A stretch of 43,034 nucleotides of DNA, taken from positions 1 through 43,034 of the forward strand of contig NZ_PJBP01000125.1 of assembly GCF_002836415.1 (NCBI RefSeq). The letters run 5' to 3'. The translations under genes were made by a program, and so were the position numbers. Below, one piece after another: positions 33,485 through 42,660 of the stretch (the first letter of the stretch is position 1; each line of letters starts with the position of its first letter). The notes beneath the pieces are model-generated. The model searched no databases, was not told the origin of the DNA, and saw only the letters and a program-made list of their open reading frames with translations. Source of the stretch: Psychromonas sp. MB-3u-54 (GTDB lineage Bacteria > Pseudomonadota > Gammaproteobacteria > Enterobacterales > Psychromonadaceae).

Positions 33485-33939
33485 TTAAGCAATTTTAGAC
33501 TTATATATCAGCAGATATATTGATAGTAGAGAAAGCACTGAACGTGTAAATGTTCGCTGTTTTCTCTTTTTAGGCATAATGAAATGCTTAACGTCTTCTC
33601 GCATAAGTCGTCTTTTTCTGGGGATTTTTTGTAACAAACTTAAAGGGGCTACCACAGAGCGTAGCGCTACAGAGTAAAGCCTCCTATTATAATTCCGCGT
33701 ACACAATATAATTATCCAACCCCTTTCGGAAAACGACTGCGTAATCTGACCTGCCCATTAATTTGGCTATTTTTTAGTTCACCGCAGTTTTGTTCTATCT
33801 CCCAACGAGCCCAATAAACGGACAACAAGGTTCCCATTAGATAAAGCGCGGGATCAATTAAAGAGAAGATAAAACCTTTAGGGTGTTGATAAAAAATCAC
33901 TCTAGCTTGCCAAGTATCTGCAATACAAACAGCCGTCGC
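33485..33939 (-). pseudogene. Decayed IS4-family transposase (C-terminal remnant)
   Basis: On the minus strand, one frame (33939-33712) reads DTWQARVIFYQHPKGF, LIDPALYLMGTLLSVYWARWEIEQ and RLRSRFPKGV, matching the late catalytic part of IS4-family DDE transposases around the YREK-like WEIE region. A second frame (33706-33485) reads RLMREDVKHFIMPKKRKQRTFTRSV, which resembles the IS4-family C-terminal tail. The region between, normally QELWG...AYNL, is missing, and the N-terminal two thirds is absent. AATGCCGTTCGGTTAAGC at 33473-33490 could be the surviving IS end. This is a dead element beside the CRISPR locus. Confidence 0.7.
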
Positions 33940-34469
33940 CTAACTAGGATGCGATGCAATCAATCGCACTGCTACCCGGAAGAGGGGGCATCACCTTTTT
34001 AATAAAGTGCCGAACAGCTCAAAGTTCAATAAAAGGGGCAGTAACATTCCGGCGAAAATAAGCATACAAAATAGCCCCGGCGGCAGATCGTCTACAACTT
34101 TCAAATGCAATGCCAGTCCAAATAGATGCAGCCCTGTTTTTGGGCTGTATTTATTAGCTTTGCGTTATATAAAGCTGCGCATCTTTTTTAGTCTAATGAT
34201 TAATATAGAAAATGGAGACTATTATTCATTTTTTTGACTGAAGCACTAAAAGCACTAAAAACCCATTAATTTTAAATACTTAGTTAAAACAGAAGTATTG
34301 ATAGAAGATTAATTATTTGTTATTTTGTTTTTATGATCACAGAAAGATAAAGTAATAGTGAAATAATGGCGACCCCAAAAAAACATTCCAAATAATACTG
34401 TGCGCAGGTCAATTCAACGCAAGCGACCTAATGGGTATAGAAAATTTTACGAATAGGCTGAGCGTAGTC
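33940..34469. other. Region between the IS remnant and cas3, no intact gene
   Basis: About 530 nt. A minus-strand frame (34164-33991, 57 codons) encodes the hydrophobic stretch LPPGLFCMLIFAGMLLPLLL but has no start context and no recognised family. It may be debris of a membrane-protein gene. The last 200 nt are AT-rich and should hold the cas promoter; TATAGA at 34436-34441 with TTCAAC 17 nt upstream is a weak candidate. Confidence 0.4.
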
Positions 34470-34482
34470 AAGGAGGACATAG

Positions 34483-36939
34483 ATGAAAGATTTATCACCG
34501 TCGGATTTGAAAAGTTATTTTAAATACTGGGGCAAGGCTAAGAAAGATGAAAATACTGAGGATAGTGCAGACTATCATTTATTGGTTTTTCATTGTCTTG
34601 ATGTGACTGCAGTGGCTGATATCTGGTTAGAAGAGTCAAATACTCTGTTATCACAAATGTCTTGGTATTTAAAATCTACTCGAGAACAGGCAAAGCGTAT
34701 TAGCTTGTTTTTTATCCTATTGCATGATTTAGGAAAGTTTGATGCGCGCTTTCAAAACTTCCGTGAAGATATTCGTCAAATATTACAAGGTGATGATTGG
34801 GAAGTTGACCCTGATCCAACCTATTACTCGCATGGCTCCTGCGGTTATCGGCAATTTAGCGAGATGTTCGATACCAATGAAGCAATGAAAGCGGTGGCGG
34901 GCCATCACGGTTATTGTGATACCTCTCAGCCATACCATGATCCAGATGCGGATGACGAGCTGCTAGAGTTAGATGAACAAGCTCGAAAAGAGTGGGTTGA
35001 GTTCAGTCTTGATTTTTGTCAGTTAAAAGAAGTTCCCGATGTCGGTGATATTCCCATGTTGGCGGGTTTGTGCAGTGTTGCGGATTGGGTGGGGTCATCG
35101 ATCACTAATTTCACAACTGATCCATCTATTAATTTACAGCAGTATTATCAAGAGACCTTACTCCGAGCAAGAAAAGCACTCGTCGATACAGGCATGATTG
35201 AAAAATCACAGGGGGCAGGTTTTGCTTATTTATTTAACGAGTATCGTCCTCGCGGCATTCAAACATTATTGAGTGAGATGCCATTAAAAGCGGGACTTAC
35301 CTTAGTAGAATCGGATACCGGATCGGGTAAAACCGAATTTGCGTTAGCTTATGCGTCCTCTCTTATTGAAGCCGGGCTTGCAGATGGAGTGGTATTTGGC
35401 TTACCCACACAGGCAACCGCCAATGGTCTATTTTCTCGCGTGGGAGATGCTGCAAAGAAATTATTTCCTGATACAAAAACGACACTTGCGCATGGTAAAT
35501 CTAAATATTTGATGTCAGATGAAAGCGGTTTTTTACAGCAATCAAATAAACGTGCTTTCTTAGGCTCAATGTCAGTGGCAACCATAGATCAAATTCTGAT
35601 GGGCGTGCTGGGTATTCGCCATCAATTTGTCCGTTCTTTTGGTACGCGAAAATCAGTGTTGGTGCTTGACGAAATTCACAGTTTTGATGCCTATATGTTG
35701 GGCCTTATCGAACAAGTGTTAAAAGGGCAGCATCAAGCCTATTCAAGTGTGATTTTACTTTCCGCTACATTGCCTAATACGCTAAAAGAAAAACTACTTT
35801 CAACTTATAAAGGGAAATCACTTAATAATGCGTATCCACTTGTTAGCCATACTGACTTATTTGCTAATACCCAAGAATTTACCTTACCTAAGCAAGCAAC
35901 TAACAAAACGATCACTTTAAAAACATGGTGCAGCGATAATCTATTACCCAGTGTTAATCAGCGAAAAAAGATGATTGATTGGGTATCACATGGGGCTATG
36001 GTTGGAGTTATTTGCAATACAGTAAAAGATGCACAGCGGTTATATCACCAGCTTAAAATAGCAAATCCAGAACTGAAAATAGAATTGTTTCATGCACGTT
36101 TTACCTTTAACGATAGGAAAAAACGAGAAGATCAGGTGCTTGAAAATTATGATAAAAATGCTAAACGCACGGGACGACTACTTATTGCCACTCAAGTAAT
36201 AGAACAATCACTTGATTTAGATTTTGATGTGCTAATTAGTCAAATCGCACCTATTGAATTTTTGATGCAGCGCATGGGCCGATTATGGCGGCATGAGCGT
36301 ATAGGGAGTGGTTTATGTCCGCGGGCAAGTTGTATTAAAGCACCTTTGTTTATCACTTTATTACCCAATGAGAAAATAACGGATCTGACATCGAGTGAGC
36401 AATTAAAGCATCATTACCAAGGCAGCGGATATGTTTATCAAAATAGCCGCTTACTTTATCGCACCGAGCAATATCTAAATCAACATCCATTGTTACATTT
36501 TCCTGATTGCTACCGAGAGGCGATAAATTATGTTCATGAAGAGCAAGCTTATCCAGAAGAGCCAGAAGTTTTAACTTTAGTGGCTGAGGAGTACGACATT
36601 AAAGCCGATGGTAGTAATTATACCGCTCGCTCTTTAAGCAAGCTGCAATCAAAACCACTTAATGATGTTGATCCGCGCTGCGCATTATTAACCCGAGATG
36701 GTGAAATGAGTGCAACCGTAGTGCTGTTTAATGAAGACGGTAGTTTATTACACGGTGGGGATTTTAACGAGCAGCAAGACCGAGAAAACAGTACCGTCGC
36801 ATTAGCAAAAAAACATGCCAAAGGGATAAAAGACGAACGCTATTACTGCTATAAGGCGGTAGTGGGCAAAGATATTATTTATAACGAGATGGGGTTTCTA
36901 ACGGCCGATCTCAACGATGAATTAACAGCAGGGAGTTAA
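34483..36939 (+). CDS. cas3: CRISPR-associated nuclease-helicase Cas3, type I-E
   Basis: This 818-residue protein has an N-terminal HD nuclease followed by a superfamily 2 helicase. HD residues visible: His37 (HCLD), His81-Asp82 (LLHDLGK), His117, His141-His142 (GHHGY) and Asp201 (VADWVGSS). Helicase: Walker A SDTGSGKTE (Lys283), DEIH box at 396-399, SATLP, and the C-terminal lobe ATQVIEQSLDLDFDVLIS with QRMGRLWRH. It is recruited by Cascade bound to a target and unwinds and degrades the DNA. AAGGAGG at 34470-34476 is an ideal ribosome binding site. It is the first gene of the cas operon and cas6e follows 2 nt after the stop. Confidence 0.97.
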   Translation: MKDLSPSDLKSYFKYWGKAKKDENTEDSADYHLLVFHCLDVTAVADIWLEESNTLLSQMSWYLKSTREQAKRISLFFILLHDLGKFDARFQNFREDIRQILQGDDWEVDPDPTYYSHGSCGYRQFSEMFDTNEAMKAVAGHHGYCDTSQPYHDPDADDELLELDEQARKEWVEFSLDFCQLKEVPDVGDIPMLAGLCSVADWVGSSITNFTTDPSINLQQYYQETLLRARKALVDTGMIEKSQGAGFAYLFNEYRPRGIQTLLSEMPLKAGLTLVESDTGSGKTEFALAYASSLIEAGLADGVVFGLPTQATANGLFSRVGDAAKKLFPDTKTTLAHGKSKYLMSDESGFLQQSNKRAFLGSMSVATIDQILMGVLGIRHQFVRSFGTRKSVLVLDEIHSFDAYMLGLIEQVLKGQHQAYSSVILLSATLPNTLKEKLLSTYKGKSLNNAYPLVSHTDLFANTQEFTLPKQATNKTITLKTWCSDNLLPSVNQRKKMIDWVSHGAMVGVICNTVKDAQRLYHQLKIANPELKIELFHARFTFNDRKKREDQVLENYDKNAKRTGRLLIATQVIEQSLDLDFDVLISQIAPIEFLMQRMGRLWRHERIGSGLCPRASCIKAPLFITLLPNEKITDLTSSEQLKHHYQGSGYVYQNSRLLYRTEQYLNQHPLLHFPDCYREAINYVHEEQAYPEEPEVLTLVAEEYDIKADGSNYTARSLSKLQSKPLNDVDPRCALLTRDGEMSATVVLFNEDGSLLHGGDFNEQQDRENSTVALAKKHAKGIKDERYYCYKAVVGKDIIYNEMGFLTADLNDELTAGS

Positions 36940-36941
36940 CT

Positions 36942-37484
36942 ATGTATTTATCACAGGTGATGCTCAATACGCATGACACTTATGAGCAGCATCAAGCTAT
37001 TTGGAGTTTGTTTGCGAATGTGGCGGATCGGAAGCGTGATCATTTATTTCGGGTTGAAGTGGCGGATCGCCAATCGTGTAAAGTTTTGCTGCAATCAAGC
37101 ACCGAGCCTAAAAGCAGCGAACAAGCCAAGGTGTTAGCCAGTAAGTCATTTTTGGCTGAGATTAAGCAAGATGCATTTTATAAATTCAAACTGCTGGCTT
37201 ACCCGACAAAGTGCTTAAGCCAAGGTAAAAAAGTAATAGAAATAAAAGAGCCTGATGAACAGGTAGAGTGGCTACAGCGAAAGCTTAGTGGAGCTAATGC
37301 TACCGTGACGGCCATGGATAACGTGATGGTGCGCAGTAAAAAATCATACAACAGTCGCTTTGTCTGCTTTGAAGGCATTTTACAGGTAACCGATAGTGAA
37401 CAAATTCAGCGTGCATTGGTGATGGGAATTGGCCGTAAAAAACATGCGGGAGCAGGTTTGCTATCACTTGCCCGTACACAATAA
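36942..37484 (+). CDS. cas6e: CRISPR RNA endonuclease Cas6e (CasE/Cse3)
   Basis: This 180-residue protein begins MYLSQVMLNTHDTYEQHQAIWSLF and ends GIGRKKHAGAGLLSLA, the start and glycine-rich end typical of Cas6e. His17 aligns with the catalytic His20 of the E. coli protein. RDHLFRVEV, VEWLQRKL and SRFVCFEGILQV also match. It cuts the CRISPR transcript at the base of each repeat hairpin and stays bound to the 3' handle in Cascade. In usual I-E operons cas6e is the last effector gene before cas1; here it is the first after cas3. It is slightly shorter than E. coli CasE (199 residues). Confidence 0.95.
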   Translation: MYLSQVMLNTHDTYEQHQAIWSLFANVADRKRDHLFRVEVADRQSCKVLLQSSTEPKSSEQAKVLASKSFLAEIKQDAFYKFKLLAYPTKCLSQGKKVIEIKEPDEQVEWLQRKLSGANATVTAMDNVMVRSKKSYNSRFVCFEGILQVTDSEQIQRALVMGIGRKKHAGAGLLSLARTQ

Positions 37485-37493
37485 GGACAGGGT

Positions 37494-37925
37494 ATGTATC
37501 AAAGAATATATAAAGCTTATCAGTTACTAAGTAATGGCGATAAGGCAGATTTAAAACGCTGTAATTTAAAAAAACTGGCTGATTCTCCAGCATATTTTCG
37601 AGTGTTAAAATTCAGTGGCGCGAAAGATACACAGCAAACACAGCGTATTTTGTATTTATTGGTTGGCCTTAAAATAAGTGATGATCAGCCAGGCGTGAAT
37701 GTTGCCAATGCATTATTAAATGCGGGTGTAAAAGAGGCGCAAATCATTCAAATCACGCGTAGTGGTGATAACGGCATTGATTACTTAAAACGCCAGCTAG
37801 TGCGCTGCGAAAATATTAAGCTTGAAAGTATCGGCAAGTTAGCTCAATTTTGGGGTGACAATGCCCGTCGTAATCTATTAAAAAACTTCATTTTATCAGC
37901 TAACGATACACCAGCTGCTAGCTAA
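37494..37925 (+). CDS. cse2: Cascade small subunit Cas11 (Cse2/CasB)
   Basis: This 143-residue all-helical protein resembles Cse2: YKAYQLLSNGDKADLKRCNLKKLADSPAYFRVLKFSG, then GVNVANALLNAGVKEAQIIQITRSGDNGIDYLKRQLVRC and the C-terminal WGDNARRNLLKNFIL. The basic face expected for contact with the non-target DNA strand is present (KADLKRCNLKK, ARRNLLK). Two copies normally form the inner belly of Cascade. It is a little shorter than E. coli CasB. It is 9 nt after cas6e, with GGACAGGG as ribosome binding site, and 32 nt before cas7. Confidence 0.92.
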   Translation: MYQRIYKAYQLLSNGDKADLKRCNLKKLADSPAYFRVLKFSGAKDTQQTQRILYLLVGLKISDDQPGVNVANALLNAGVKEAQIIQITRSGDNGIDYLKRQLVRCENIKLESIGKLAQFWGDNARRNLLKNFILSANDTPAAS

Positions 37926-37957
37926 CTATTATCAAATTAATCCAAAGGATATTTTCC

Positions 37958-39121
37958 ATGACAACGTTTATTAATATTCATACCCTTATTTCTCATCCAT
38001 CATCGATGATGAATCGTGATGATTCAGGCATGCAAAAAACCGCCGTTTTTGGTGGTAGTGTGCGCAGTCGTATTTCCAGCCAATGTTTAAAGCGTGCTAT
38101 TCGCCAAAGCGATATTTATGGAGAAGCCGTTGCTGAAAAGTCTATTCGTACAAGACTTTATTCAGAACTGATAGATTTTTTAGTGGAAAATACAGACTCT
38201 GAAAAAAATGAAATTGAGAAAATAATTTATGCGCTATCAATAAAGACAGGAACGTTAGATTCTGGGATAAAAGAAGAAGATGAAGAGGTTGAAGTTATTA
38301 ACGATGAAGGTAAAAAAGAGAAAGTTAAAACAGGGAATAAACTAAAAATATTTAAAACCGTTCAACCATACAGCGCTGCTGAGTTTAAAGAATTAGTGAT
38401 AATTGCAAAAGAATCATTCCCTGAACTTTATGAATCAATTATTACTGGGTTACCTGATAAAGCTAAAAAAGCAGATAAAGATAAGTTCAAAAAATCGATT
38501 GTTGAATTTCAAGGTATACTTTTAACTGTCAAATCGGTCATTGATGTCGCGCTATCGGGGAGAATGGATACGCATTGTCATAACCGGAATTTAGAGGCCG
38601 CGATGAGTGTCGCGCACAGTTTAACCACGCACAGCGCTGATATTGAAGTAGATTGGTTTACCGCTTGTGATGATTTAGCAGAGCAAGGCTCCGGACATAT
38701 AGGGACAACGGAATTCAGCTCGGGCGTATTTTATCGTTATGCGTCAATCAATGTTGATTTATTGGCAAAAAACATTAAATCCACCGTGAGTGAAGTAACA
38801 CCCATTATTAATACGATGATCCGCTGTTTTGCTCAGGTATCACCTAGCGCCAAGCAAAAAGTATTTGCAGCCTACAATCAAGCTGATTTTGTGATGGCCA
38901 CACATTCCAACCAGCCGATTTCCCTTGCCAATGCCTTTAGAAAACCGATTGAAAATAATGGTGATGTGATGGAAAACTCCATAGCTGCATTAGTGAAAAA
39001 TTATGAAAAGCTAACCAATGCTTATGAGCTTGACTCAAAAGCAATAGCACTTGATTTAACCGATAGTGCGCAAAGTAAACAAATCAATTTGGTTAACAAA
39101 ATCAGTGATATTCATTTTTAA
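37958..39121 (+). CDS. cas7: Cascade backbone Cas7e (Cse4/CasC)
   Basis: This 387-residue protein starts MTTFINIHTLISHPSSMMNRDDSGMQKTAVFGGSVRSRISSQCLKRAIRQSD, the strongly conserved N-terminus of I-E Cas7, and continues with SGRMDTHCHNRNLEAAMSVAHSLTTHSADIEVDWFTACDDL, GTTEFSSGVFYRYASINVD and the closing ATHSNQPISLANAFRKP. Six copies coat the crRNA in Cascade. It is somewhat longer than E. coli CasC (363), with a charged stretch at about residues 105-130 (KEEDEEVEVINDEGKKEK) that probably lies in a loop. CAAAGGATAT provides the ribosome binding site. Confidence 0.96.
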   Translation: MTTFINIHTLISHPSSMMNRDDSGMQKTAVFGGSVRSRISSQCLKRAIRQSDIYGEAVAEKSIRTRLYSELIDFLVENTDSEKNEIEKIIYALSIKTGTLDSGIKEEDEEVEVINDEGKKEKVKTGNKLKIFKTVQPYSAAEFKELVIIAKESFPELYESIITGLPDKAKKADKDKFKKSIVEFQGILLTVKSVIDVALSGRMDTHCHNRNLEAAMSVAHSLTTHSADIEVDWFTACDDLAEQGSGHIGTTEFSSGVFYRYASINVDLLAKNIKSTVSEVTPIINTMIRCFAQVSPSAKQKVFAAYNQADFVMATHSNQPISLANAFRKPIENNGDVMENSIAALVKNYEKLTNAYELDSKAIALDLTDSAQSKQINLVNKISDIHF

Positions 39122-39141
39122 GTTTGCATAGGATACGTGTG

Positions 39142-39795
39142 ATGAAAACCTTGATATTAAAAACCGAAGGAATGTCGGCCTACGGTCTGCAAACTTTTGA
39201 TGTGCACCGTAGAGCAAATCACTTTCCAACGCGCTCAGCCATTATGGGCATTCTGGGTGCCGCCATAGGGATAACCCGTGAAAATTTTAATGAGCTTTAT
39301 GCGCTCTCGGAGCAGCTTAAAATTGCAGTACAAGTGAACCTGAGTGGTGAAAAAATGGTGGATTACCATACAGTCCAACACTTTCGCAGTCCCCAGGGGA
39401 AAATTCAAAAGGGAGTTAAACCGACCTATCGGGAATACTGGTGTGACAGTGAGCATACCTTTGCCATCAGTGCGGAGGATGGCATCATTGAAACACTCAC
39501 AAATAAAGTAAAAGCGCCTGAATTTACTCTGTTTCAGGGGCGTAAATCGTGTCCCTTAACCCGGCCGTTGTTTGAAACTGTGAGTGACCATGATAATCCC
39601 GCCAACGCGTTAAAGAATCATGGAGGACAAGGTCAGATTTTTAGTGATGTTAGTGGTGAAAATCAACTGGCTATTGTCCAGGTGCGCGACTTGATCACCG
39701 CAATACCACGCAAATACGCCATGCGGACAGTCTATGTTTGCGGCCAAATAGCAAAAGTACAGAATGGTAAGGAGGAAATGAATGAACCTGCTTAA
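39142..39795 (+). CDS. cas5: Cascade subunit Cas5e (CasD)
   Basis: This 217-residue protein begins KTLILKTEGMSAYGLQTFDVHRRANHFPTRSAIMGILGAAIGI, the typical Cas5e start (Gln-rich loop, FPTRS, GxLGA), followed by MVDYHTVQHFR, YREYWCDSEHTFAI, FTLFQGRKSCPLTRPLF and IPRKYAMRTVYV. It caps the 5' handle of the crRNA and links Cas7 to Cas8. The ATG at 39142 is preferred (ATAGGA at 39128-39133); a TTG at 39124 is in frame but less credible. It overlaps the cas8e start by 14 nt. Confidence 0.95.
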   Translation: MKTLILKTEGMSAYGLQTFDVHRRANHFPTRSAIMGILGAAIGITRENFNELYALSEQLKIAVQVNLSGEKMVDYHTVQHFRSPQGKIQKGVKPTYREYWCDSEHTFAISAEDGIIETLTNKVKAPEFTLFQGRKSCPLTRPLFETVSDHDNPANALKNHGGQGQIFSDVSGENQLAIVQVRDLITAIPRKYAMRTVYVCGQIAKVQNGKEEMNEPA

Positions 39796-41302
39796 AGATG
39801 ATTTTATTTCAACCACGCAAGGCAAAGTCTCTTTAAAAACTATTTTAACCGGTAATGAGAATTACCAACTGCAATATTATTTTGATGAAATTCAGCTGGC
39901 AATGTTGCAGCTGTTAAGTTCACTCTCCACAGTAGTATTACAGCCAACAATTCAAGATCTAAAAGGTTATTTAAAAAATGGATTAACGCCTGAACAATAT
40001 GAAGCTGCCTTGGATAAAGTAGAAAGCCAATGGTTTGAAAACGATTGTTTTATGCAATCTAAACCATCGGAGAATACAAAATATTTTCCTGCTGATATTC
40101 ATAAGGTTATTTCAGGTATAGAAAGTAGTTCTACTGAAAATGCGTCGGGTTTGTTTTCAAGTCTCAATGATTTTTCTTGTGTTTGTTCTGATTGCATGCC
40201 AGCTCTAAATTATAATTATCAGACTAATGTTCATGCGAAAGCTATGGGAGTTGGGGGCTCAACCGGAATAAAGGGTGGGGGTACTCTTACTTTTTTAATG
40301 GCTGGTAGTTGCTTAAAAGAAACAATATTAATGAATACGGTTTGTGTTGATTATTTTACAAAGGTATCAAGTTTAAATGAAGATGCTTGTAATGATTTTA
40401 TGTGGGTTACCCCATTAAAAGGTAGCAAAGTAACCAATGCAAAAGGTAAAGAAGTTGAAATTTACCAAGCCCAGAAAATTGGGTTAGCGCGAGGTTTATT
40501 TGCATTGGCTTATCATTTCAAGTTCGATGTAATCGAAGAAAGTTCAGTTTGTGATTCATGTGGTCACAAATCTTCTTATATAGTAAAAAAATTTCATCAT
40601 TCTAAATACAATGGTAATTATGGTTCAACTTCTGAGGCTCGAGAGTTAGGCGCTGGATGGTGGCCTAATCCGTACACGGCAACGGTAAATTTAGAAAATG
40701 GATTTATGGGGTTGCGAGCTCGAGATCAGAATTGGAACTCTTGGGAAGACTTATCTGCAATGGTTGCACAGGCTGAAGTAGATAAAAACAGCATTTCACC
40801 AGCGCCAATTATTTCTCAATATCGAGATACAGGAATAAGTAAGAAACCATTCAATTATCTTGTCGGTGGAAATATTTTAAAACCAAAAAATGAGGCATCA
40901 ATAGTAGGCCGTGTTTATGATCTTTATTCCATGCCCTCATCGTTAAATAAAAACTTAAGTAAAGTGACTCAAGTGATTGATTCTGGACTTGAACAAAAAA
41001 AATTATTGGAAAAGGCTTTTTATATAGCTTCTAAAGATGATGGTGTGAAATTTAAAAAAAATATCATTGTATCAGCCAGTAAAAATGCGATGTTCCGCTT
41101 TACGGCAAATGCTCAGCAAATTATTCAACGAACCCTGCTTGATGTTGAACGTAAAGAAGCCACTGAATTAAGAAAAACAGCCGTTATTGAATTAAAACAA
41201 GAAGCGCAACGGATCTTTATGGGAGTTCAACGAAAATATCAGCATGATCTTCCTCTCTTTAAAGCATTAGTAAAAGGAGAGAGCGCACTCTATCGAAAAT
41301 AA
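39782..41302 (+). CDS. cas8e: Cascade large subunit Cas8e (Cse1/CasA)
   Basis: This 506-residue protein matches Cse1: SLKTILTGNENYQLQYYFDEIQLAMLQLLSSL, a loop with VHAKAMGVGGSTGIKGGGTLTFLM, a conserved GARELGAGWWPNPYTA-like segment, and a helical C-terminal bundle (FRFTANAQQIIQRTLLDVERKEATELRKTAVIELKQ). Two cysteine pairs, CVCSDC and CDSCGHK, match the zinc-binding cysteines known in Cse1 structures. It recognises the PAM and recruits Cas3. AAGGAGG (39769-39776 region) is an excellent ribosome binding site. In the usual I-E layout this gene follows cas3; here it is the last effector gene. Length agrees with E. coli CasA (502). Confidence 0.93.
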   Translation: MNLLKDDFISTTQGKVSLKTILTGNENYQLQYYFDEIQLAMLQLLSSLSTVVLQPTIQDLKGYLKNGLTPEQYEAALDKVESQWFENDCFMQSKPSENTKYFPADIHKVISGIESSSTENASGLFSSLNDFSCVCSDCMPALNYNYQTNVHAKAMGVGGSTGIKGGGTLTFLMAGSCLKETILMNTVCVDYFTKVSSLNEDACNDFMWVTPLKGSKVTNAKGKEVEIYQAQKIGLARGLFALAYHFKFDVIEESSVCDSCGHKSSYIVKKFHHSKYNGNYGSTSEARELGAGWWPNPYTATVNLENGFMGLRARDQNWNSWEDLSAMVAQAEVDKNSISPAPIISQYRDTGISKKPFNYLVGGNILKPKNEASIVGRVYDLYSMPSSLNKNLSKVTQVIDSGLEQKKLLEKAFYIASKDDGVKFKKNIIVSASKNAMFRFTANAQQIIQRTLLDVERKEATELRKTAVIELKQEAQRIFMGVQRKYQHDLPLFKALVKGESALYRK

Positions 41303-41356
41303 CAAAGAGAATACCTCATCGAAGGGGTATCGCTATTAATATAAGGAGTCTGAAAG

Positions 41357-42274
41357 GTGACATTTATTCCCCTTAAACCCATTCCAATAAAAGCGCGAAC
41401 GTCCATGATTTTTGTGGGAATGGGACAAATTGATGTAAAAGACGGAGCATTTGTCGTTATTGATAAAAATGGTGAACGAATGCATATCACAGTCGGCACT
41501 ATCGCATGCATCATGCTTGAGCCGGGTACTCGGGTTAGTCATGCAGCTATTAAACTTGCCAGCATTTGCGGCACGTTGCTTATTTGGGTGGGTGAAGCGG
41601 GCGTTAGGCTTTATTCAGCCGGGCAACCTGGCGGTGCGCGCAGTGATAAATTACTTTATCAAGCCAAATTGGCATTAGATGCTGAATTGCGTTTAAAGGT
41701 TGTTCGTAAGATGTTTGAACTCCGTTTTGGTGACGAAGCACCGCAACGCCGCAGTGTTGAACAATTACGGGGAATTGAGGGGGCCAGAGTAAAAAAAACC
41801 TATCAGTTACTCGCTAAGCAGTATGGAATTGAATGGCATGGTCGACGCTATGATCGTAAAGACTGGGATAAAGGTGATACCATTAATCAATGTATCAGCG
41901 CCGCGACTGCTTGTTTGTATGGTATTACCGAGGCAGCAATTTTAGCAGCAGGTTATGCCCCTGCTATTGGATTTTTACATACGGGAAAACCTTTGAGTTT
42001 TGTTTATGATATTTCCGATATTATAAAATTTGAAACGGTGGTGCCCGTCGCCTTTCAGGTTGCAGCTAAAAAAACATACTCTCCGGATCGGGATGTACGC
42101 ATTGCATGCAGGGAAGCCTTTAGAAAAACCAAGATCTTAAAAAGGCTGATTCCACTGATCGAGGAAGTGTTAGGCGCTGGAGAGATAAAACCACCAGAGC
42201 CTTACGAAGATGCACAGCCACCCGCTATTCCTATGCCTGAAACGATAGGCGATGACGGTCATCGTACTGCTTAA
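41357..42274 (+). CDS. cas1: CRISPR integrase Cas1, type I-E
   Basis: This 305-residue protein is very close to E. coli Cas1. The metal-binding catalytic residues Glu141 (RGIEGARVK), His208 (GFLHTGKP) and Asp221 (VYDISD), with Asp218, are at exactly the E. coli positions. With Cas2 it captures 33-bp prespacers and inserts them at the leader end of the array. The start is GTG, with ATAAGGAG (41341-41348) 8 nt ahead. It is separated from cas8e by 54 nt containing a short hairpin (ATACC, GGTAT), so adaptation genes may be expressed partly apart from Cascade. The proline-rich tail (KPPEPYEDAQPPAIPMPE) is also as in E. coli. Confidence 0.97.
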   Translation: MTFIPLKPIPIKARTSMIFVGMGQIDVKDGAFVVIDKNGERMHITVGTIACIMLEPGTRVSHAAIKLASICGTLLIWVGEAGVRLYSAGQPGGARSDKLLYQAKLALDAELRLKVVRKMFELRFGDEAPQRRSVEQLRGIEGARVKKTYQLLAKQYGIEWHGRRYDRKDWDKGDTINQCISAATACLYGITEAAILAAGYAPAIGFLHTGKPLSFVYDISDIIKFETVVPVAFQVAAKKTYSPDRDVRIACREAFRKTKILKRLIPLIEEVLGAGEIKPPEPYEDAQPPAIPMPETIGDDGHRTA

Positions 42275-42583
<309 letters not shown>

Positions 42584-42660
42584 AAAGTTTTTGCTCTTTA
42601 AAAATCGGTGATTATTGAAGTACTCTATTTATCCTTACAAAACAATAATATATACTTAGA
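42584..42660 (+). promoter_or_regulatory. CRISPR leader
   Basis: This 77-nt AT-rich sequence between cas2 and the first repeat ends TATACTTAGA, similar to the end of E. coli type I-E leaders. It should contain the array promoter and the site where Cas1-Cas2 insert new spacers, usually with help from IHF. TATACT at 42651-42656 could be a -10 element. I cannot find a convincing IHF site. Confidence 0.75.

Noticed and set aside
34007-34237. Plus-strand open frame of 76 codons upstream of cas3
   Set aside because: Composition is unlike a protein of this genome, there is no ribosome binding site, and it overlaps the debris between the IS remnant and cas3.
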